Origin: Streptomyces adelaidensis
Lineage (GTDB): Bacteria > Actinomycetota > Actinomycetes > Streptomycetales > Streptomycetaceae
Reading direction: 5' to 3'
NCBI RefSeq assembly: GCF_016598475.1
Contig: NZ_JAEMUX010000031.1
Coordinates: forward strand, 1 to 64,000
Length of the DNA: 64,000 nt
This document shows positions 43,765 to 51,615 of the stretch, piece after piece; positions within the stretch are counted from its first letter, which is position 1; every line of letters starts with the position of its first letter. Made by a program: the position numbers and the translations under genes. The notes under the pieces are model-generated. The model was not told where the DNA came from, did no database searches, and saw only the letters and a program-made list of their open reading frames with translations.

Positions 43765-43801
43765 GGAAGCCCGGACACTCCGACAGGAGGTCCGGGCTTC
43801 C
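43765..43801 (+). terminator. Terminator of the ctaCDF operon
   Basis: GGAAGCCCGGAC (43765-43776) pairs with GTCCGGGCTTCC (43790-43801) around a 13-nt loop, 16 bp past the ctaF stop. Confidence 0.88.
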
Positions 43802-43878
43802 CCCGTTTGCCACGCCGCACGTACCTCACTCGGATCACCCGGCGCGCCACGCTTGACTACGGTTCCTACGTTGAACTC

Positions 43879-45138
43879 ATGAGCACCTCACCCCGACACC
43901 GCACGCTCGTCAGCTGCATCCTGCTTGTCGCCTCCCTGGGAACGGGCGCCATAGCCTGCGGTTCCGGCGGCCACCCGCTCTCGGCCGAGCCGTACGACGC
44001 GGCCGACCAGATCTCCTTCAACACCGCCTCCGGCGACAGCGCGAAGGCCGATCCGGACAAGCCGCTGGAAGTCACCGCCGACGACGACGGACGCATCACC
44101 GACGTCACCGCCGTGGACGCCGCAGGACGGTACGTGGCGGGCGAACTCTCCGCCGACGGCACTCGCTGGCACTCGACCTCACCGCTCGCCGCCAACGCCC
44201 GCTACACGGTCCGGGTGAGCACCGAGGACGAGGACGGTGCCCCCGGCCGCGAGGGCCTCGTCTTCGACACCGGCCGCCCCCTCACCAAGAAGCGCCTGAA
44301 CGTCACCTTCGGCCCCAAGACGGGCACGTACGGCGTCGGCCAGCCCGTCACCGCCACCCTGAACGTTCCGGTCAAGGACAAGGCCGCCCGCGCCGTCGTC
44401 GAACGCGCCCTGAAGGTCGACTCCACGCCCTCCGTGGAAGGCGCCTGGCACTGGGTGGACGACAAGGAGCTCCACTACCGGCCCAAGGAGTACTGGCCCA
44501 CCGGCGCCACCCTCCAGGTCCGCAGCAACCTGGAGGGCATCAAGATCGGCGACCGTCTCTGGGGCGGCAGGGCCAAGCCGGTGAAACTCACCACCGGCGA
44601 CAAGGTCGTCGCCGTCACCGACGCCGCCACCCACCAGATGACCGTCTACAAGAACGACAAGGTCATCAACGAGATCCCGATCACCACGGGCAAGCCCGGT
44701 TTCGACACCCGCAACGGAGTCAAGGTCGTTCTGGGCAAGGAGTACTTCGTACGCATGCGCGGCACCAGCATCGGTATCGCCCGCGGCAGCGCCGACGACT
44801 ACGACCTGCCCGTCTACTACGCCACCCGGGTGACCTGGAGCGGCGAATACGTCCACGCCGCCCCCTGGTCCACCGGCTCCCAGGGCTACGCCAACGTCAG
44901 CCACGGCTGCACCGGCATGAGCACCGGCAACGCCGAGTGGTTCTTCGACAACGTACGCGAAGGCGACATCGTCAAAGTAGTCAACTCACACGGCGCCACC
45001 ATGGCCCCCTTCGGCAACGGCTTCGGTGACTGGAACCTCGACTGGCAGAAATGGCGCGAAGGCAGCGCCCTGGCCGGCGGCACGAAGGAAGCACCGAGCC
45101 CGCAGCAGCAGGCCCGCCTGAGACCGGAGTCGGCCTGA
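43879..45138 (+). CDS. L,D-transpeptidase lipoprotein with Ig-like domains
   Basis: This is a 419-residue lipoprotein (lipobox GAIAC, Cys near residue 27). Two Ig-like regions (about 45-225) precede a YkuD catalytic domain, in which the nucleophile is C344 in SHGCTGMS, preceded by YYATRVTWSGEYVHAAPW. Such enzymes form 3-3 cross-links in peptidoglycan and resemble mycobacterial LdtMt2 in layout. A short C-terminal tail follows the catalytic domain. ATG at 43879; no clear SD, so leaderless translation is possible. It sits between the two halves of the respiratory cluster. Confidence 0.94.
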   Translation: MSTSPRHRTLVSCILLVASLGTGAIACGSGGHPLSAEPYDAADQISFNTASGDSAKADPDKPLEVTADDDGRITDVTAVDAAGRYVAGELSADGTRWHSTSPLAANARYTVRVSTEDEDGAPGREGLVFDTGRPLTKKRLNVTFGPKTGTYGVGQPVTATLNVPVKDKAARAVVERALKVDSTPSVEGAWHWVDDKELHYRPKEYWPTGATLQVRSNLEGIKIGDRLWGGRAKPVKLTTGDKVVAVTDAATHQMTVYKNDKVINEIPITTGKPGFDTRNGVKVVLGKEYFVRMRGTSIGIARGSADDYDLPVYYATRVTWSGEYVHAAPWSTGSQGYANVSHGCTGMSTGNAEWFFDNVREGDIVKVVNSHGATMAPFGNGFGDWNLDWQKWREGSALAGGTKEAPSPQQQARLRPESA

Positions 45139-45166
45139 GGGGGCGCGCACCGAAGGGCTGGGGCGC

Positions 45167-45568
45167 TTAGGCGTTCAACGCCTGCTTCCTGCGGAGCAAG
45201 GACGCCAACGCCGAGGCGAACTCCACCGGCTCCACCGGCAACGTCACCGCCGCGTCGGCCCGACTCCAGGTCGCCAGCCACGCGTCCTGCGGCCGCCCGA
45301 TCAGCACCAGCACCGGCGGACACTCGAAGATCTCGTCCTTGATCTGCCGGCAGACCCCCATGCCCCCCATGGGTGCGGCCTCACCGTCCAGCACACAGAC
45401 ATCGATCCCGCCCCTGTCCAGCTCCTTGATGACAGCGGCGGGCGTGGCGCACTCCAAGAACTCGACCTGCGGTACATCAGGAGCCGGTCGTCGGCCCGCG
45501 GCCAACCGCACCTGCTCGCGGGTGTTGGAATCGTCGCTGTAGACCAGCACCGTGGCGGTCGGCTGCAT
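45167..45568 (-). CDS. Receiver-like (CheY-fold) single-domain protein
   Basis: This is a 133-residue protein with a response-regulator-like fold: ATVLVYSDDSNTREQVRLA, GIDVCVLDGEAAPMGGMGVCRQIKDE (Asp in the position of the phosphoacceptor) and PPVLVLIGRPQDAWLATWS. The conserved Lys seems absent (WSRADAAVTLPVEP), so phosphorylation is doubtful. No output domain. ATG with GGAGG upstream. Located divergently from ctaE inside the respiratory cluster, a position conserved in streptomycetes by my recollection; a role in oxidase control is only a guess. Confidence 0.85.
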   Translation of the reverse strand: MQPTATVLVYSDDSNTREQVRLAAGRRPAPDVPQVEFLECATPAAVIKELDRGGIDVCVLDGEAAPMGGMGVCRQIKDEIFECPPVLVLIGRPQDAWLATWSRADAAVTLPVEPVEFASALASLLRRKQALNA

Positions 45569-45712
45569 TGTTCCTCCGTGACGTCAGCGTCGTAAGGACA
45601 GGCCCGATGCGCGGATGCTACTCCCTTGAACACCACGTCAACAGCGGTACGGAAGGGAGCAACACTCCGAACGGCACCCCCCGGAGTGAGGGCGGGATAA
45701 GCGACCGACATA

Positions 45713-46333
45713 ATGTCGGTCGTGGCGACAGCAACGACAGTAGAAACCGGGCACGCGCACCCGTCGGTCAACCGGCCGAACCTCACCAGCGTCGGAACCA
45801 TCATCTGGTTGAGTTCCGAGCTGATGTTCTTCGCGGCCCTCTTCGCGATGTACTTCACCCTGCGATCGGTGACCGGTCCGGAGTTCTGGCACGAGAAGGC
45901 CAGCACCCTGAACTTCCCGTTCTCGGCGACCAACACCACGATCCTGGTGCTCTCCTCCCTCACCTGCCAGCTCGGCGTCTTCGCCGCCGAGCGCGGGGAC
46001 GTGAAGAAGCTCCGGATGTGGTTCATCGTCACGTTCGTGATGGGTGCGGTCTTCATCGGCGGTCAGGTCTTCGAGTACACCGAGCTGGTCAAGCACGAGG
46101 GCCTGTCGCTCTCGTCCGATCCGTACGGCTCGGTCTTCTACCTGACCACCGGCTTCCACGGCCTGCACGTGACGGGCGGCCTCATCGCCTTCCTGCTGGT
46201 CCTCGGACGCACCTACGCGGCCAAGAGGTTCACCCACGAGCAGGCGACCGCGGCCATCGTCGTGTCCTACTACTGGCACTTCGTCGATGTTGTCTGGATC
46301 GGCCTCTTCGCCACGATCTACATGATCAAGTAA
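45713..46333 (+). CDS. ctaE: Cytochrome c oxidase subunit III
   Basis: This is a 206-residue subunit with five helices, including GTIIWLSSELMFFAALFAMYF, TTILVLSSLTCQLGVFAAE and TTGFHGLHVTGGLIAFLLVL, ending YWHFVDVVWIGLFATIYMIK. These are diagnostic. ATG 45713 has no strong SD; GTG 45722 is possible. It opens the ctaE-qcrC-qcrA-qcrB operon, separated from ctaCDF, as in other Actinobacteria. Confidence 0.97.
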   Translation: MSVVATATTVETGHAHPSVNRPNLTSVGTIIWLSSELMFFAALFAMYFTLRSVTGPEFWHEKASTLNFPFSATNTTILVLSSLTCQLGVFAAERGDVKKLRMWFIVTFVMGAVFIGGQVFEYTELVKHEGLSLSSDPYGSVFYLTTGFHGLHVTGGLIAFLLVLGRTYAAKRFTHEQATAAIVVSYYWHFVDVVWIGLFATIYMIK

Positions 46334-46430
46334 TCGGGCGGCCGGGCCGGGCGGACCGAACGCTCGCCGTGACCCGAGAACGACCCTTCCAGAAGCACCG
46401 ACGCAGAAGATCCTGACACCGGGGTAATCC

Positions 46431-47240
46431 GTGAAAAAGCTCTCCGCACGACGACGCCATCCGCTGGCGGCGCTCGTCGTCCTATTCATCGCGCTGGCGA
46501 CCACGGGGGTGCTGTTCACCGCCTTCGCGCCCGCGGACCGGGCCGTAGCCGATGAAACCGCCCAGACCCTCACCATCGAGGAGGGCAAGAAGCTCTACTC
46601 CGTGGGCTGCGCCAGCTGCCACGGCACCGGCGGTCAGGGCACCACCGACGGGCCTTCCCTGGTGGGCGTGGGCGCGGCAGCCGTCGACTTCCAGGTCGGC
46701 ACCGGCCGTATGCCGGCCCAGCAGCCGGGCGCGCAGGTCCCGGACAAGCCGACCATCTACTCGCAGGCCGAGATCGACCAGCTCGCGGCGTACATCTCCT
46801 CCCTGGGCGCCGGCCCGGAGGTACCGACCGAGAACGAGTACAACCCCGAGGGCGCGGACATCGCCGAGGGTGGCGAGCTGTTCCGCACCAACTGCGCTCA
46901 GTGCCACAACTTCACCGGCAAGGGTGGTGCGCTGTCCGAGGGCAAGTACGCGCCGTCTCTTGAGGGTGTCGACCCGAAGCACATCTACGAGGCCATGCAG
47001 ACGGGCCCGCAGAACATGCCGTCCTTCCCCGACACCACGCTGTCGGAGGAGAACAAGAAGGACATCATCGCGTACCTCGAAGCGGTCAACGGCGATGACA
47101 CCGTGGAGCCCGGTGGCCTCAGCCTCGGCGGACTCGGTCCGGTCAGCGAGGGCCTGTTCGGCTGGGTCTTCGGTCTCGGCGCGCTGATCGCCGTCGCTGT
47201 ATGGGTCGCCGCTCGGACCGCAAAGGCCAAGAAGTCATGA
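46431..47240 (+). CDS. qcrC: Cytochrome bcc complex dihaem cytochrome c subunit
   Basis: This is a 269-residue membrane-anchored dihaem cytochrome c (cytochrome cc) which replaces a separate soluble cytochrome c and passes electrons from complex III to CtaC. An N-terminal signal/anchor (PLAALVVLFIALATTGVLF) is followed by two CXXCH sites, C60-C63-H64 and C155-C158-H159. A C-terminal helix (EGLFGWVFGLGALIAVAVWVAA) anchors the protein. GTG start at 46431. Its TGA overlaps qcrA (ATGA). Confidence 0.97.
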   Translation: MKKLSARRRHPLAALVVLFIALATTGVLFTAFAPADRAVADETAQTLTIEEGKKLYSVGCASCHGTGGQGTTDGPSLVGVGAAAVDFQVGTGRMPAQQPGAQVPDKPTIYSQAEIDQLAAYISSLGAGPEVPTENEYNPEGADIAEGGELFRTNCAQCHNFTGKGGALSEGKYAPSLEGVDPKHIYEAMQTGPQNMPSFPDTTLSEENKKDIIAYLEAVNGDDTVEPGGLSLGGLGPVSEGLFGWVFGLGALIAVAVWVAARTAKAKKS

Positions 47241-48310
47241 GTAGCCAAGAGATTCCAGAAGAGAACCTGCCTGCTGAGCAGTCCGCGGGACTGGATCAGC
47301 AAGAGCATGGCGCGGTGAAGGTCGCGGACGAGAAGAACCCCTTCGCGGACCCCGGCCTCCCGCCCCACGAGCACCGGATCCAGGACATCGACGAGCGGGC
47401 CGCCAGGCGGTCCGAGCGCACGGTCGCCCTGCTGTTCACGGTGTCCATGCTCTCCACGATCGCGTTCATCGCCGCCTATCTGGCGATCCCCGTGGACAAG
47501 GCGATCTACGTCTTTCCGATCGGGCACATCAGCGCGCTGAACTTCGCGCTGGGCTGCACCCTCGGTCTGGCCCTGTTCAGCATCGGCGCGGGCGCGGTCC
47601 ACTGGGCCCGCACCCTGATGTCGGACGAGGAGATCGCCGACGAGCGGCACGCGATCGAGGCCCCGCCCGAGGTCAAGGCCAAGGTCCTGGCCGACTTCAA
47701 GCAGGGCGCCAAGGAGTCCGCGCTCGGCCGTCGCAAGCTCATCCGCAACACGATGTTCGGTGCGCTGGCCCTGTTCCCGCTCTCCGGTGTCATGCTGCTG
47801 GGCGGCCTCGGTCCGGCGCCCGGCACCAAGCTGCGGCACACCACCTGGGCCAAGGGCAAGAAGCTCGTCAACATGAACACCAACGAGCCGCTGCGTCCCT
47901 CGGACGTCGCGGTCGGGTCGCTGACCTTCGCCATGCCGGAGGGCCTGGACGAGCACGACCACGACTTCCAGAAGAACATCGCCAAGGACGCCCTGATGAT
48001 CGTCCGGATCCAGCCGGACGACATCAAGGACCCCCGCGAGCTGGAGTGGTCGCACGAGGGCATCGTGGCGTTCTCGAAGATCTGCACCCACGTGGGCTGC
48101 CCGATCTCCCTGTACGAGCAGCAGACGCACCACGTCCTCTGCCCCTGCCACCAGTCCACCTTCGACCTCGCCGACGGCGCCCGGGTCATCTTCGGCCCCG
48201 CGGGTCACGCTCTTCCGCAGCTGAGGATCACTGTCGGTGAAGACGGCTACCTCGAAGCGGTCAGCGACTTCGAAGAGCCCGTCGGTCCTGCCTTCTGGGA
48301 GCGCGGATGA
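47237..48310 (+). CDS. qcrA: Cytochrome bcc complex Rieske iron-sulfur subunit
   Basis: This is a 357-residue Rieske protein. A long cytoplasmic N-terminus precedes three helices (VALLFTVSMLSTIAFIAAYLA, ISALNFALGCTLGLALFSIG, MFGALALFPLSGVMLLGG), the actinobacterial form. The [2Fe-2S] ligands are C283, H285, C288 (CTHVGC) and C302, C304, H305 (CPCHQS). ATGA overlap with qcrC upstream and qcrB downstream. Confidence 0.97.
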   Translation: MSSQEIPEENLPAEQSAGLDQQEHGAVKVADEKNPFADPGLPPHEHRIQDIDERAARRSERTVALLFTVSMLSTIAFIAAYLAIPVDKAIYVFPIGHISALNFALGCTLGLALFSIGAGAVHWARTLMSDEEIADERHAIEAPPEVKAKVLADFKQGAKESALGRRKLIRNTMFGALALFPLSGVMLLGGLGPAPGTKLRHTTWAKGKKLVNMNTNEPLRPSDVAVGSLTFAMPEGLDEHDHDFQKNIAKDALMIVRIQPDDIKDPRELEWSHEGIVAFSKICTHVGCPISLYEQQTHHVLCPCHQSTFDLADGARVIFGPAGHALPQLRITVGEDGYLEAVSDFEEPVGPAFWERG

Positions 48311-49950
48311 GTACTGCGACCAACACCGCCACCGACTCGCGTTCGCGTGAGAAGGCACCGGCCGGCGAGCGAGTCGCCGACTGGGCCGACGGTCGGCTGG
48401 GGATCTACTCCCTGGCCAAGTCCAACATGCGCAAGATCTTCCCCGACCACTGGTCGTTCATGCTGGGTGAGATCTGCCTGTACAGCTTCATCATCATCAT
48501 CCTCACGGGTGTGTACCTGACGTTGTTCTTCCACCCCTCGATGAACGAGGTGGAGTACCACGGCCCGTACGTCCCGCTGCAGGGCCAGCTGATGTCCGAG
48601 GCGTTCAACTCGACGATGCACATCTCGTTCGAGGTCCGCGGTGGTCTGCTCATCCGGCAGATCCACCACTGGGCGGCGCTGATCTTCCTCGCCGGCATGT
48701 TCGTGCACATGATGCGCGTGTTCTTCACGGGTGCGTTCCGCAAGCCGCGTGAGGTCAACTGGCTGTTCGGCTTCCTGCTGTTCGTCCTGGGCATGTTCAC
48801 CGGCTTCACCGGTTACTCCCTCCCGGACGACCTGCTCTCCGGCACCGGTGTCCGCTTCATGGAGGGCGCGCTCCTGTCCGTGCCGATCGTCGGCACGTAC
48901 CTGTCGTTCTTCCTCTTCGGCGGCGAGTTCCCGGGCGGCGACTTCGTGGCCCGCTTCTACTCGGCCCACGTCCTGCTGCTGCCGGGCATCATGCTCGGCC
49001 TCGTGGTGGCGCACCTGATCCTGGTCTTCTACCACAAGCACACGCAGTTCGCGGGCCCCGGAAAGACGAACAACAACGTCGTCGGCATGCCGCTGCTGCC
49101 CGTGTACACGGCCAAGGCCGGAGGCTTCTTCTTCCTGGTCTTCGGGGTCATCTCGGTCATCTCGGCGATCGCCTCGATCAACCCGATCTGGAGCATGGGC
49201 CCCTACCGTCCGGACCAGGTGTCGACCGGCGCCCAGCCCGACTGGTACATGGGCTTCTCCGAGGGTCTGATCCGTGTCATGCCGGGCTGGGAGATCGACT
49301 TCTGGGGTCACACGCTCGTCCTGGGCGTGTTCATCCCGCTGATGGTCTTCCCGCTGGTCCTGGTCGCGATCGCGGTCTACCCGTTCATCGAGTCGTGGGT
49401 CACCGGCGACAAGCGCGAGCACCACATCCTGGACCGCCCGCGCAACGTCCCGACCCGTACGGGCTTCGGCGTCGCGTGGATCACCTGGTACATGGTTCTG
49501 CTGATCGGTGGTGGAAACGACCTCTGGGCGACCCACTTCCATCTGTCGATCAACGCCATCACCTGGTTCGTCCGGATCGCGTTCTTCGTGGGCCCGGTCG
49601 TCGCGTTCATCGTCACCAAGCGGATCTGCCTCGGCCTGCAGCGCCGGGACCACGACAAGATCCTGCACGGTCGCGAGACCGGCATCATCAAGCGTCTGCC
49701 GCACGGTGAGTTCATCGAGGTCCACGAGCCGCTCAGCCAGGAGCAGCTGCACACGCTCACGGCGCACGAGCAGTACGTGCCGGCCGAGATCGGTGCCGCG
49801 GTCGACGAGAACGGTGTCGCCCGCAAGGTCACGCGCCGCGAGAAGGTCCGCGCCAAGCTGAGCAAGGGCTACTACGGCGGGGACAGCCAGATCGTCAAGC
49901 CCACCGTCGAGGAGTACAAGGAGATCACGAGCGGCCACGGCCACCACTGA
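48307..49950 (+). CDS. qcrB: Cytochrome bcc complex cytochrome b subunit
   Basis: This is a 547-residue cytochrome b that oxidises menaquinol and holds two b-type haems. Haem-ligand helices appear in RQIHHWAALIFLAGMFVHMMRVFFTGAFRKPRE (two His spaced 14) and FYSAHVLLLPGIMLGLVVAHLILVFYHKHTQF. Quinol-site segment INPIWSMGPYRPDQ, the bcc version of PEWY-type loops, follows. A soluble C-terminal extension (about 440-547) is typical for Actinobacteria. ATG overlaps qcrA. It closes the operon, followed by a strong terminator. Confidence 0.97.
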   Translation: MSTATNTATDSRSREKAPAGERVADWADGRLGIYSLAKSNMRKIFPDHWSFMLGEICLYSFIIIILTGVYLTLFFHPSMNEVEYHGPYVPLQGQLMSEAFNSTMHISFEVRGGLLIRQIHHWAALIFLAGMFVHMMRVFFTGAFRKPREVNWLFGFLLFVLGMFTGFTGYSLPDDLLSGTGVRFMEGALLSVPIVGTYLSFFLFGGEFPGGDFVARFYSAHVLLLPGIMLGLVVAHLILVFYHKHTQFAGPGKTNNNVVGMPLLPVYTAKAGGFFFLVFGVISVISAIASINPIWSMGPYRPDQVSTGAQPDWYMGFSEGLIRVMPGWEIDFWGHTLVLGVFIPLMVFPLVLVAIAVYPFIESWVTGDKREHHILDRPRNVPTRTGFGVAWITWYMVLLIGGGNDLWATHFHLSINAITWFVRIAFFVGPVVAFIVTKRICLGLQRRDHDKILHGRETGIIKRLPHGEFIEVHEPLSQEQLHTLTAHEQYVPAEIGAAVDENGVARKVTRREKVRAKLSKGYYGGDSQIVKPTVEEYKEITSGHGHH

Positions 49951-49975
49951 TCGCCTCGCTTCGCCACACCACGGT

Positions 49976-50014
49976 CGAAGGGCCCCCGTCCGATCTTCGG
50001 ACGGGGGCCCTTCG
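49976..50014 (+). terminator. Terminator of the ctaE-qcrCAB operon
   Basis: CGAAGGGCCCCCGTCCG (49976-49992) pairs perfectly with CGGACGGGGGCCCTTCG (49998-50014) around a 5-nt loop, 26 bp past the qcrB stop. It lies before trpD, so trpD has its own promoter. Confidence 0.93.
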
Positions 50015-50079
50015 CCGTGCCCGTGGCTGGATAGGGTGGGGTTCACACTGTTCTGATCTACGGCAACCAGGAGCGACTC

Positions 50080-51144
50080 ATGAGCGCTGTGACCCCCGCT
50101 GGAGGCGACACCGCGGCGGGCCGTTCCTGGCCCGCGGTGCTGAACGCGCTGCTGTCCGGACACGACCAGGACGCCGGGGCCACGTTCTGGGCGATGGACC
50201 AGATCATGCGCGGCGAGGCGACGGACGCGCAGATCGCCGGGTTCGTGGTGGCGCTGCGGGCCAAGGGCGAGACCGTCGAGGAGATCACCGGGCTGGTCGA
50301 GGCGCTGTACGAGCACGCCAATGTGATCGAGGTGTCGGGCAGGACGGTCGACATCGTCGGTACGGGCGGCGACGGCGCCAAGACGGTCAACATCTCCACG
50401 ATGTCGTCGATCGTCGTCGCCGGTACGGGCGCGAAGGTCGTCAAGCACGGCAACCGGGCCGCTTCGTCGGCGTCCGGCGCGTCCGATGTGCTGGAGAAGC
50501 TCGGCGTCAATCTGGAGCTGACTCCGCAGCGGGTGGCCGAGGTCGTCGAGGAGGCCGGGATCACCTTCTGCTTCGCCGTGAAGTTCCACCCGGCGCTGCG
50601 TCATGTGGCCGCAGCACGCGGGCAGTTGGGCATCCGCACCGTCTTCAACGCGCTGGGGCCGCTGGCCAACCCGGCGAAGGTCAGAGCCCAGGCGGTCGGC
50701 GTCGCCGACCCCCGGATGGCCCCCATCATGGCCGGCGTCCTCGCCGAGCGCGGCCACTCGTCCCTCGTCTTCCGGGGCGACGACGGCCTCGACGAGCTGA
50801 CGACCACGGCGACCTCGCGGGTGTGGATCGTACGGGACGGCAAGGTCACCGAGGAGGCTTTCGACCCCCGCGATGTCGGACTCGACCTGGTGCCGGTGGA
50901 GGCGCTGCGAGGCGCTGACGCGTCCTACAACGCGGATGTCGCGCGGCGGTTGCTGGGAGGGGAGACGGGGCCGGTGCGGGATGCGGTGCTGTTGAACTCG
51001 GCGGCGGCGTTGGTGGCGTTGTCGCCGGGCGCGGGGTCGTTGGCCGAGCAGCTACGGGACGGCATGGAGCGGGCCGCGGAGGCGATCGACTCGGGGTCGG
51101 CGAAGAGGGTGTTGGAGCGGTGGGTGGCGGTCAGTAACAGGTAA
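50080..51144 (+). CDS. trpD: Anthranilate phosphoribosyltransferase
   Basis: This is a 354-residue enzyme of tryptophan synthesis which attaches phosphoribose to anthranilate. The family motifs are DIVGTGGDGAKTVNISTMSS (PRPP-binding), KVVKHGNRAASSASGASDVLE (anthranilate and catalytic region) and FCFAVKFHPALRHVA. ATG at 50080, with CAGGAG upstream. It is isolated from other trp genes, as in mycobacteria where trpD also neighbours the qcr genes. Confidence 0.96.
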   Translation: MSAVTPAGGDTAAGRSWPAVLNALLSGHDQDAGATFWAMDQIMRGEATDAQIAGFVVALRAKGETVEEITGLVEALYEHANVIEVSGRTVDIVGTGGDGAKTVNISTMSSIVVAGTGAKVVKHGNRAASSASGASDVLEKLGVNLELTPQRVAEVVEEAGITFCFAVKFHPALRHVAAARGQLGIRTVFNALGPLANPAKVRAQAVGVADPRMAPIMAGVLAERGHSSLVFRGDDGLDELTTTATSRVWIVRDGKVTEEAFDPRDVGLDLVPVEALRGADASYNADVARRLLGGETGPVRDAVLLNSAAALVALSPGAGSLAEQLRDGMERAAEAIDSGSAKRVLERWVAVSNR

Positions 51145-51187
51145 CGCCTGCGGCGGGCTGGGGGTGTGTTTTCGGGTGCGGGTCCGG

Positions 51188-51248
51188 TGGGGGCTGGTCG
51201 CGCAGTTCCCCGCGCCCCTGAAAAGCAGGGGCTGCGCCCCGTGCTTTT
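51188..51248 (+). terminator. trpD terminator built on a repeat half copy
   Basis: The left repeat arm (GGGGGCTGGTCGCGCAGTTC..CGCGCCCCTG) is followed by AAAAGCAGGGG-CTGCG-CCCC(G)TGCTTTT (51221-51248), a stem with one bulge that ends in TTTT. The right arm is missing, making this a truncated copy used as a terminator. Confidence 0.75.
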
Positions 51249-51330
51249 CGCCACCCGACAACGCGCCGCAGGGTCCCGCAATGCGGACACGAGTTGCGGG
51301 CCGGTGATCGGTACGCGTACGTTTCTGGCA

Positions 51331-51447
51331 GGTCATGAGTGACAGCCACAAGGCCCCGGCCGGCTGTCCGGCAACCCTCCGTCCGTGGCGGGGTGCCCCG
51401 GGTGAAGACCAGGTCGTAGGCAGAGAGGTCTGCGACAAGCGCGGACC
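51331..51447 (+). ncRNA. SAM-IV riboswitch
   Basis: The segment matches the actinobacterial SAM-IV aptamer almost throughout. GGTCATGAGTG opens P1. P2 is the hairpin GACAGCC..GGCTGTC. The SAM-binding core is CCGGCAACCCTCC and GGGGTGCCCCGGGTGAAGACC. Then come AGGTCG, a GCAGAGAGGTCTGC hairpin and the 3' pseudoknot strand CAAGCGCGGACC. It senses S-adenosylmethionine and should repress the downstream class V aminotransferase gene. Expression platform candidates are AGCC..GGCTTTT near 51518-51537 and the structure around the start codon. The rest of the gap 51145-51615 holds the trpD terminator and a possible mini-ORF. Confidence 0.92.
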
Positions 51448-51489
51448 CCTCGTGAACCCAGGGGTCCTGGTCGTTCGAGGGAGCCTCCC

Positions 51490-51510
51490 GTGAGCAAGCG
51501 AATGCGATAG
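51490..51510 (+). CDS. Possible 6-codon leader ORF downstream of SAM-IV riboswitch
   Basis: GTG AGC AAG CGA ATG CGA TAG follows AGGGAGCCTCCC, a fair ribosome-binding site. It sits between the aptamer and the aminotransferase gene. It contains Met but no Cys. Short leader ORFs can couple translation to control, but chance occurrence is easy at this length. Confidence 0.2.
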   Translation: MSKRMR

Positions 51511-51615
51511 GGCCGCAGAGCCCCGCTTCGGCTTTTCCCCTTTCCCCTCACCGTCGCCGAGCCGTGTCATGCCCGCTCACCGGTGAATTCCGCCTGCCTT
51601 CACGGGAGTCCCGCC

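Noticed and set aside
48247..50757. 836-residue minus-strand ORF opposite qcrB and trpD
   Set aside because: Antisense to two diagnostic genes and very rich in Asp, Glu and Arg.
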